Origin: Roseovarius sp. EL26
GTDB taxonomy: Bacteria > Pseudomonadota > Alphaproteobacteria > Rhodobacterales > Rhodobacteraceae
Length of the DNA: 64,000 bases
Assembly: GCF_900327775.1 (NCBI RefSeq)
Contig: NZ_OUMZ01000005.1
Span: 558,001-622,000, forward strand
Direction: 5' to 3'
Both the position numbers and the translations under genes were made by a program. This document shows positions 58,052 through 64,000 of the stretch, piece by piece (the first letter of the stretch is position 1; each line of letters starts with the position of its first letter). The notes beneath the pieces are model-generated. The model ran no database searches and was not told the DNA's origin. It was given only the letters and a program-made list of their open reading frames with translations.

Positions 58052-58726
58052 ATGTGTGGAAAGTTCGCAGCCGGTCATCTTACTCAGTGTCAGATGCGAG
58101 AGATACTCGAAGGGTTTCTCTATGCGAATGTGAGCCAAGACGAATTGGCCATAGAGTCAAAGCAAGGATATAATATATCGCCGAGCGATCAGGCACATAT
58201 GGTCCGCTGGACTGAGGAGGGGTTTGAGCTAACATCTGCGCAGTGGCAAATCAGCGACCCGCGCCAACAAAAGCCTATGATCAACTCAAAGATTGAGAAG
58301 CCATATTTCTGGAAAGACTATTGGGATCACGGGCGCTGCGTTATTCCTGCGCTCGGCTATTATGAATGGAGCGGGATAACAGGCCGCAAGCACCCCTACT
58401 TCATCACGGTTAATCGAAATGCGCCGGTGGTATTCTTTGCCGGGTTCTATCGAACTTCTGACAATAGACACCAATGCTCGATCCTTACGTGCAAGCCATC
58501 ATCTCAAATTGAGTACATCCATAACCGTATGCCAGTCATTCTGTCACCTTCAGAGATAGAGGATTGGCTGGCCTATGTGACATCAAAAGAGGATGCTAAA
58601 GATACGCTGGGAACAAGCTGGGACGGGCGTTTTCAAGTGACACCTGTGAAGCCAATCAAGCCCGGGTGCGATGGTCCTGAGATGGTAGAGAAGTGGAAGC
58701 CTAAGCAATCGAGTTTCGATTTTTAG
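58052..58726 (+). CDS. SOS-response-associated peptidase (HMCES/YedK type)
   Basis: A 224-residue SRAP protein. The N-terminal Met-Cys-Gly (C2) is the catalytic residue that forms thiazolidine crosslinks with abasic sites in single-stranded DNA. Other conserved elements are CVIPALGYYEW (catalytic Glu region) and the late HNRMPVILSPSEIEDWL (active-site His). All are in place. It stands alone in the region and no LexA-type box with the expected GTTC spacing was found. Confidence 0.9.
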   Translation: MCGKFAAGHLTQCQMREILEGFLYANVSQDELAIESKQGYNISPSDQAHMVRWTEEGFELTSAQWQISDPRQQKPMINSKIEKPYFWKDYWDHGRCVIPALGYYEWSGITGRKHPYFITVNRNAPVVFFAGFYRTSDNRHQCSILTCKPSSQIEYIHNRMPVILSPSEIEDWLAYVTSKEDAKDTLGTSWDGRFQVTPVKPIKPGCDGPEMVEKWKPKQSSFDF

Positions 58727-58892
58727 CAAAAGAGTTGAGCAGAATTCTCTGGTTTGAATGCGAGTGCGTCGAATTTGCCCCGTCGCCACGCATGTTCATC
58801 ACAGCCCGTTAGAGCGGGCTCACCAAACGCTTGCGATACAACCTAGCTACAGCGGCTATAATCAGTCGCTTAGGTCGTTGTTACATAGGCGC

Positions 58893-60725
58893 TTACAATG
58901 GCCACAGGATGGGGATCAGGGCTGAGGCCAGGAGGCCCATGCTGAGGTTCAGAGGGATGCCGACTTTCATGAAATCCGTGAATTTATAGCCACCCGGACC
59001 GTAGACCATGGTGTTGGTCTGGTATCCAATGGGCGTGGCAAAGCTGGCACTGGCGGCGACCATGACGGCGACAACCAGTGGGCGTGCATCGATGCCCATG
59101 GCGTCGGCAAGGCCAATGGCAATCGGGGTGACAACCACTGCAACGGCGTTGTTACTGACCAGTTCGGTCAGCACAGAGGTCAGCAAATACACCGCCCAGA
59201 CAATCAAGAAGGCGGGCAGCAGGGACAGGTAGGGCGCTAAGGCCCCGACGATTAGGCCAACAGCACCTGAAGCCTCAAGCGCGGCGCCAATGGCAAGCAT
59301 GGAGAAGATCAGGGCTAAGAGCTGCCCATCAACAAAGGAAAACGCCTCGTCTGCGTCGATGCATCGGGTGATCAGGGTTAGGGCCATGGCCACAACGGTC
59401 AGCAACAAGATTGGAGCAACGCCCAATGCGGCCATGATTACGATCCCAGCAAGGGCCAGAATCGCCAATGGTGCATGGCCGCGACGATAAGCGCGGGAGG
59501 AGGGGTGCGAGACATCCAAAAGGTCCATTTCACGCGACAGGCGTTGAATATCTTCAGGGGCACCTTCCAACAGCAGCGTATCGCCAACGCGGACCACCAG
59601 ATCATCTAGCTGGCGACCGATGTTTTGGTTTCGACGGTGTACGGCCAGTGGATAAACCCCAAATCGGCGCCGCAAGCGCAATGCCCCCAGCGTGCGGCCG
59701 ACCATCTTGCATTCGGGGGTGATCAGCACCTCTACTGTCGATGTCTCCACGGCGGAAACCTGATCCATCCGCTTGAGGCTTTTGTCACGTTGCAAGCTGA
59801 GCAGTTCGGTCATGCGGGTCCGCAAGACGACGCGGTCACCAACCTGCAATTCGACGTCTTGAAGGTTCCGGCGCAGGGACAAATCGCCGCGAATGACGTC
59901 GATCAGGCGCACCCCTTCGCGTTTGAACAGTTGCACGCTTAGAACTTCGCGCCCGATGAGGTTGCTTTCGGGCGGGATGACCGCCTCGGTAAAGAACTTC
60001 ATCTTGGAGCGATCCGAGAGCATATCAGCCATGCTTTCGCGATCGGGCAACAGGTGCGGCCCGATGAAACGCAGATAGATTGCTCCCCAGATCACCAGAC
60101 AAATGCCCAGCGGGGTTACTTCAAAGATTGAAAATGGTGCTTGCCCATGGGTGCGGGCTACACCATCAACCAAAAGGTTGGTCGAGGTGCCAATCAGGGT
60201 TAGCGTACCACCCAGAATGGCGGCATAGCTGAGCGGGATCAGAAGCTTAGAGGCGGTCAACCCAAGGGTTTTGGCCAGCTGCACAAAGACCGGGATCATC
60301 ACCACAACCACCGGTGTGTTCGACACAAAGGCGGAGGCGACCACGACAAAGGCCATCAGCATCAAGATTGCCAGTTTGGGATTGGTCCGTGCCTGCCGGT
60401 CAGCAATCGATGTGAAGGCGTCCAGCGCCCCGGTGCGTACCAGTGCGCCCATGATCACAAACATACCGGCAATGGTCCACGGAGCTGGGTTGGCCAGAAC
60501 TTGCAGCGCATCGTCATAAGGCAACACACCAAGCGCCAATAGGATTGCTGCGCCAGACATCGCGACCACCTCGGTTGGGTAGGTCTCGCGGACGAACATG
60601 ATAAACATCCCGATCACAACCATCAGCGCGATCACGGCTTGTGCCGTTTGTGGCAATTCGATCAAGCCTGTCAAAATGATACCGGTCCCTTTGTAAGTCA
60701 TTTGATCTTTGCCCATGTGCGACAT
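58893..60725 (-). CDS. SLC13-type permease with two TrkA-C domains
   Basis: A 610-residue inner-membrane transporter of the DASS/CitT-SLC13 kind. Two membrane blocks (about 10-215 and 415-610) flank two central RCK/TrkA-C domains (about 220-400: LSVQLFKREGVRLIDVIRG, VQVGDRVVLRTRMTELL and LVVRVGDTLLLEGAPEDIQ). Signatures are SNTPVVVVMIP and LVSNNAVAVVVTPIA. Such proteins carry di/tricarboxylates, sulfate or related anions. It begins 15 bases after the ymdB-like stop on the minus strand, so co-transcription is likely; the exact start is uncertain. Confidence 0.85.
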   Translation of the reverse strand: MSHMGKDQMTYKGTGIILTGLIELPQTAQAVIALMVVIGMFIMFVRETYPTEVVAMSGAAILLALGVLPYDDALQVLANPAPWTIAGMFVIMGALVRTGALDAFTSIADRQARTNPKLAILMLMAFVVVASAFVSNTPVVVVMIPVFVQLAKTLGLTASKLLIPLSYAAILGGTLTLIGTSTNLLVDGVARTHGQAPFSIFEVTPLGICLVIWGAIYLRFIGPHLLPDRESMADMLSDRSKMKFFTEAVIPPESNLIGREVLSVQLFKREGVRLIDVIRGDLSLRRNLQDVELQVGDRVVLRTRMTELLSLQRDKSLKRMDQVSAVETSTVEVLITPECKMVGRTLGALRLRRRFGVYPLAVHRRNQNIGRQLDDLVVRVGDTLLLEGAPEDIQRLSREMDLLDVSHPSSRAYRRGHAPLAILALAGIVIMAALGVAPILLLTVVAMALTLITRCIDADEAFSFVDGQLLALIFSMLAIGAALEASGAVGLIVGALAPYLSLLPAFLIVWAVYLLTSVLTELVSNNAVAVVVTPIAIGLADAMGIDARPLVVAVMVAASASFATPIGYQTNTMVYGPGGYKFTDFMKVGIPLNLSMGLLASALIPILWPL

Positions 60726-60740
60726 GGGGGCAAGAGGTGC

Positions 60741-61556
60741 TTATTCAGGGGCACTTGGTGACAGGCGCCCTCCTTGACGTATCATTGAGACTTTTATGGC
60801 TTTGCCGGTCTTGTCGTCGGTTTCCACATAGAGACCGGAAAGCGTGGCTTCGCCCTCGGCCGGGGTGAAACGCGCCTTGGGCATGCCGGTGACAAAGCGG
60901 CGCATCGGTTCCGCCGGTTCCATACCGATCACGCTGTGATAGTCACCGCACATGCCGGCATCTGATTGGAAGGCGGTGCCTTTGGGCATAATCTGCGCAT
61001 CGGCTGTTGGCACGTGGGTGTGGGTGCCGACCACAACGCTGGCGCGACCATCGCAGAAGTGGCCCATTCCCATTTTTTCACTGGTGGCCTCGCAGTGAAT
61101 ATCAACCAGTGCGGCCTGTACCGCGCCGCCCAAGGGATGCGCGCGCAACACGGCGTCTGCGGCTGAGAAGGGATCATCAAACGGGCGTTTCATAAACACC
61201 TGTCCCAGCATTTGCGTGACAAGGATCTTGCGCCCACGACGATCCGCAAACACCCGGTGTCCACGGCCTGGCGCATCTTTGGCAAAATTCAGAGGGCGGA
61301 TGATGCGCGGCTCGCCCTGAATGAATTGCAGCATGTCCTTTTGATCAAAGGCATGGTCGCCAAGCGTGATGCAATCAGCCCCGGCATCAAGCAGAAGTTT
61401 GGCATGTCCGCCACTCAGCCCCATGCCACCAGTGGCGTTTTCACCGTTCACCACGACAAAGTCCAACCGCCACTCGTCGCGCAGACGCTGGAGGTTTTCC
61501 ACAATTGCGCGCCGACCGGCACGCCCCATGACATCACCAAGGAATAAAATCTTCAT
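60741..61556 (-). CDS. ymdB: YmdB-type metallophosphoesterase (TIGR00282 type)
   Basis: A 271-residue phosphoesterase. Metal-binding motifs include FLGDVMGRAGRR at the N terminus, VVNGENATGGMG, LGDHAFD and the C-terminal GTHTHVPTAD. The family cleaves cyclic 2',3' nucleotides or cAMP. The start at 61556 gives the standard MKILFLGDVMG N terminus; an upstream reading frame of 23 residues is not typical. It sits between a 5-formyl-THF cyclo-ligase and an SLC13 transporter. Confidence 0.88.
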   Translation of the reverse strand: MKILFLGDVMGRAGRRAIVENLQRLRDEWRLDFVVVNGENATGGMGLSGGHAKLLLDAGADCITLGDHAFDQKDMLQFIQGEPRIIRPLNFAKDAPGRGHRVFADRRGRKILVTQMLGQVFMKRPFDDPFSAADAVLRAHPLGGAVQAALVDIHCEATSEKMGMGHFCDGRASVVVGTHTHVPTADAQIMPKGTAFQSDAGMCGDYHSVIGMEPAEPMRRFVTGMPKARFTPAEGEATLSGLYVETDDKTGKAIKVSMIRQGGRLSPSAPE

Positions 61557-61680
61557 AGGATCGGTGTTAGGCAGGCCACATTGAAAGGGCAAGGCACGAG
61601 TGCTGAATTTCCTGCGAAAATGCACTGCGGCGCAAATTCAGCCTGAAGTATGGGCATTTAGCACACAGATCGTCGCAAGG

Positions 61681-62247
61681 TTATGATCGATCAATGGTGA
61701 TGATTTCACTTTCGGTGATGATCATATCCAATTGCTGATCCGTGGGCTCCAGTGGCAGGTTTTTTGCTTCTTGCGCGCCATAGGCAAAGCCAATGGCCAA
61801 CGTTGCGCGTTTGCCGCGAAGCAATTCCAGCGTGCGGTCATAAAAGCCACCGCCATAGCCCAACCGCCCACCATTGCGATCAAATCCTACTAGCGGGACA
61901 ATCACAATCTCGGGCTCAAAGAAATCATCCATCTCGGGGATTTGTGCGCCAAACGGCCCTTCTTTCAGTGCACAGTCTGGCTCCCAGCTGGAAAATTTCA
62001 AGGGCATACCAGCGCCCTCAATGACCGGCACACCCACGGGGCCGTAAGCGGCGGCTTCGGCCATCGCGGGCAGGGGGTCGATCTCGGTCCGGATCGGCAT
62101 ATAGCCTGACATTGGCACGCCGCGATATCCGGCCAGTACCTCGGACAGGCGGCCACTGCGACCCGCGCCGCCGGCATTATGGGCCTCTTTGCGGCGGGCA
62201 AAGGCTGCCTTGCGGGCGGCGGCCTTGATTTCGGTCAGGTCAGTCAT
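61681..62247 (-). CDS. 5-formyltetrahydrofolate cyclo-ligase
   Basis: A 188-residue enzyme that converts 5-formyl-THF to 5,10-methenyl-THF with ATP. The ATP/folate signature is IVPLVGFDRNGGRLGYGGGFYDRTLELLRG, complete. It starts with a four-base overlap of the mgtE stop (ATGA) and shares its transcript. 6S RNA is often next to this gene in proteobacteria but is not seen here. Confidence 0.92.
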   Translation of the reverse strand: MTDLTEIKAAARKAAFARRKEAHNAGGAGRSGRLSEVLAGYRGVPMSGYMPIRTEIDPLPAMAEAAAYGPVGVPVIEGAGMPLKFSSWEPDCALKEGPFGAQIPEMDDFFEPEIVIVPLVGFDRNGGRLGYGGGFYDRTLELLRGKRATLAIGFAYGAQEAKNLPLEPTDQQLDMIITESEIITIDRS

Positions 62248-63635
62248 AATAGTACCAGTGCTGCAAGGCCCAAGAAGGCGAAAAATCCAACAACATCCGT
62301 CACAGTTGTCACAAACGCACCGGATGCAAGCGCGGGATCGACCCCGGCGCGTTCCAACATGACAGGAATGACCGTGCCCGCCAGTCCGGCGACGACCAGA
62401 TTGATGACCATCGCGGCACCCAGCACATACCCCAGCTCTGGACCACCAAACCAAACGACACCGACAATGCCCATTGCAATGGCAAAGATCACCCCGTTGA
62501 TGAGCCCAACCAGCACCTCACGTCGAATAACCCGCCAGACATTTCGGCCGGTCAAATCCTTGGTTGCGATAGCACGCACCGCCACGGTGAGGCTTTGGGT
62601 GCCTGCATTACCACCCATCGAGGCAACGATCGGCATCAAAACGGCAAGGGCAACCAGCTGCGTGATGGCCTGATCAAACATCGAGATCACCATCGAAGCG
62701 AGGATTGCTGTGACCAGATTGACCGCCAGCCAAGGAAAGCGACCTTTGGCCGTCTCAATGACTTTGTCGCTGAGCGAGTTTTCACCCACACCGGCCAGAC
62801 GCATGATGTCTTCTTCGTGCTCTTCATCCAGAACGGCCATCGCGTCATCAATGGTGATCACACCAACAAGGCGTTCATCTTCGTCTACGACCGGGGCCGA
62901 GATCAGATGGTACTGGTTGAATGCGTAGGCCACATCTTCCTCGTCCTGATTGACGGGAATGACATGAAAGCTGTCTTCGACAATTGAGGTCAGCATGATC
63001 TCGCGGCGCGAGGCCATAAGCTTGCCCAAGGTCACATCCCCAACTGGGCGCATCCGCACATCCACCAGCGTGATGTGATAGAACTGTTCGGGTAGATCAT
63101 CTTGGTCACGCAGATAATCAATCGCCTCGCCGACATTCCAATGCTCGGGGGCCATCACCACTTCGCGTTGCATCAGGCGACCGGCGGAATATTCAGGATA
63201 GGTTAGAGAGTTCTCAACCGCGACCCGATCGCTATCTTCCAGCGCGCCAAGAATAGCCTCTTGCTGGGCATCCTCAAGGTCTTCAACCAGATCAACAACA
63301 TCGTCGGTCTCAAGTTCCCGAACAGCGTCCGCCAGAACTTCGGGGTGCAGGATGCTGATGACTTCTTCGCGGATCGACTCGTCCAACTCTGACAGGATTT
63401 CACCATCAAAGTCGCGATCATAAAGCAAGATCAGGTCGCGGCGTTCTGACCGGCTGATCTGTTCCAAAAGGTCGGCGATGTCAGCGGCGTGCAGTGGTTC
63501 CAGCTCTTCTTGGAGCTTCGCCTGATCACCCGTTTCGACGGCGTGAATGATCCGGTCTACGACGCTTTCGTCTAGCTCGTAGGCATCGTCGTCACGATCA
63601 TCATCCACATTTGGTTGATCGGTTTCTTCCACCAT
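62244..63635 (-). CDS. mgtE: MgtE-type magnesium transporter
   Basis: A 463-residue magnesium channel. An acidic N domain (about 25-140) precedes two CBS domains (about 150-270), the magnesium sensor, and five C-terminal membrane helices (about 300-460) with the selectivity region VLMPIVASMGGNAGTQSLTVAVRAI. All elements are intact. GGGGTAGG lies upstream of the ATG. The first gene of the mgtE, cyclo-ligase, ymdB, SLC13 minus-strand group. Confidence 0.94.
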   Translation of the reverse strand: MVEETDQPNVDDDRDDDAYELDESVVDRIIHAVETGDQAKLQEELEPLHAADIADLLEQISRSERRDLILLYDRDFDGEILSELDESIREEVISILHPEVLADAVRELETDDVVDLVEDLEDAQQEAILGALEDSDRVAVENSLTYPEYSAGRLMQREVVMAPEHWNVGEAIDYLRDQDDLPEQFYHITLVDVRMRPVGDVTLGKLMASRREIMLTSIVEDSFHVIPVNQDEEDVAYAFNQYHLISAPVVDEDERLVGVITIDDAMAVLDEEHEEDIMRLAGVGENSLSDKVIETAKGRFPWLAVNLVTAILASMVISMFDQAITQLVALAVLMPIVASMGGNAGTQSLTVAVRAIATKDLTGRNVWRVIRREVLVGLINGVIFAIAMGIVGVVWFGGPELGYVLGAAMVINLVVAGLAGTVIPVMLERAGVDPALASGAFVTTVTDVVGFFAFLGLAALVLL

Positions 63636-63777
63636 CTGCCTACCCCTGTTCGCTTGTGCATAGGCTTACTTAAGCCGACCAAGAAAAACAATGCACATCC
63701 CTAGATTTACCTGTCCCCCGATGCTGACGTATGCTTCATGCAACATTGCGTAATTCGACTGTGCAAAGGACATGTGA

Positions 63778-64000
63778 ATGTCGGAAGAAAAGATCATCAC
63801 TGGGCGGGTATTGAGTTTTTCGCAATCCCCGTTTGAAAGCGCGCCTGAGAAGGCTGCGACGCTTTATGAGGCCGTTTTGGTTCGGGATGGACATGTTGCC
63901 ACAGTTGGCGCTGCAGGCGATCTGCGCAGGCAGGCCCCAACCGCTGAGGTGCACGCCTATGGGGACGCCTTGATCACTGCTGGGTTTGTCGATGCTCATG
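63778..64000 (+). CDS. guaD: Guanine deaminase, N-terminal fragment (cut by window edge)
   Basis: About 74 residues of an amidohydrolase that begins MSEEKIITGRVLSFSQSPF, with VLVRDGHVATVG and the end of the first metal-site strand (LITAGFVDAH). This start pattern is characteristic of guanine deaminase, which converts guanine to xanthine. AAAGGA lies upstream of the ATG. The gene runs off the right edge, so the catalytic HxH motif is only begun. Confidence 0.75.
   Translation, partial: MSEEKIITGRVLSFSQSPFESAPEKAATLYEAVLVRDGHVATVGAAGDLRRQAPTAEVHAYGDALITAGFVDAH

Noticed and set aside
57788..58138. 116-codon minus-strand ORF in the gap before the SRAP gene
   Set aside because: It overlaps the SRAP start, has no ribosome site and no family resemblance.
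61557..61680. Possible 6S RNA next to the 5-formyl-THF cyclo-ligase gene
   Set aside because: No long self-complementary hairpin with the open-promoter-like bubble was found, and the upstream side is an overlapping mgtE.

Overview
This window looks like a chromosomal segment of a marine alphaproteobacterium of the order Rhodobacterales (Roseobacter group). The inference rests on the separate F1-only ATP synthase operon (delta-alpha-gamma-beta-epsilon), a PetP/PetR-type MarR plus response regulator pair, a FYDLN-acid protein, an H-type lectin protein, FCD-type GntR regulators and the moderate G+C. No database search was possible, so the taxonomic call is an inference.

Layout. 1-7.7 kb: a polyamine-type uptake and transamination operon (GntR regulator, class III aminotransferase, ATPase, binding protein, two permeases). 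7.7-10 kb: ilvE diverging from petP-petR. 10-17 kb: housekeeping genes including aroC, aroA, a pseudouridine synthase, RidA and a Nudix hydrolase. 17.4-22.3 kb: the F1 operon, closed by a strong terminator. 22.5-31.5 kb: accessory and regulatory genes (LuxR, lectin, M14-like deacylase, sulfatase plus HAD phosphatase, MobA-like protein, Rieske oxygenase with its small partner and XRE regulator). 32.2-34.7 kb: ilvB-ilvH behind a clear leader-peptide attenuator. 34.9-40.9 kb: a peptide-type binding protein, a glycosyltransferase and an arginine/citrulline-to-proline module (arginase, CtlX-type hydrolase, ornithine cyclodeaminase) with a divergent Lrp regulator. 41-46.7 kb: an XRE regulator, a WYL regulator with a divergent small oxygenase-like protein, two tandem universal stress genes with a 9-bp tandem repeat upstream of one, and an SDR lacking its catalytic YxxxK.

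46.7-55.5 kb: DsbB and a DedA-like protein, then a 4.5-kb stretch bounded by two tRNA-Leu genes whose 3' ends both face inward. It holds an IS66 remnant, an FkbM methyltransferase, a second sulfatase and its LysR regulator, and looks like a small accessory island. It is followed by lipB, a GntR regulator, a YgjP metallopeptidase, FYDLN and tRNA-Ala. 55.7-64 kb: a LysR/EamA divergent pair, an SRAP peptidase, and a reverse-strand group mgtE, 5-formyl-THF cyclo-ligase, ymdB-like and an SLC13 transporter. The start of a guanine deaminase gene is cut by the window end.

Most of the window is ordinary core genome. The best-supported regulatory structure is the ilvB attenuator: a 15-residue leader peptide with a Leu-Val-Val-Ile-Leu run, an antiterminator pairing of 10 bp, and an intrinsic terminator. 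No CRISPR array, prophage or obvious defence system was seen.
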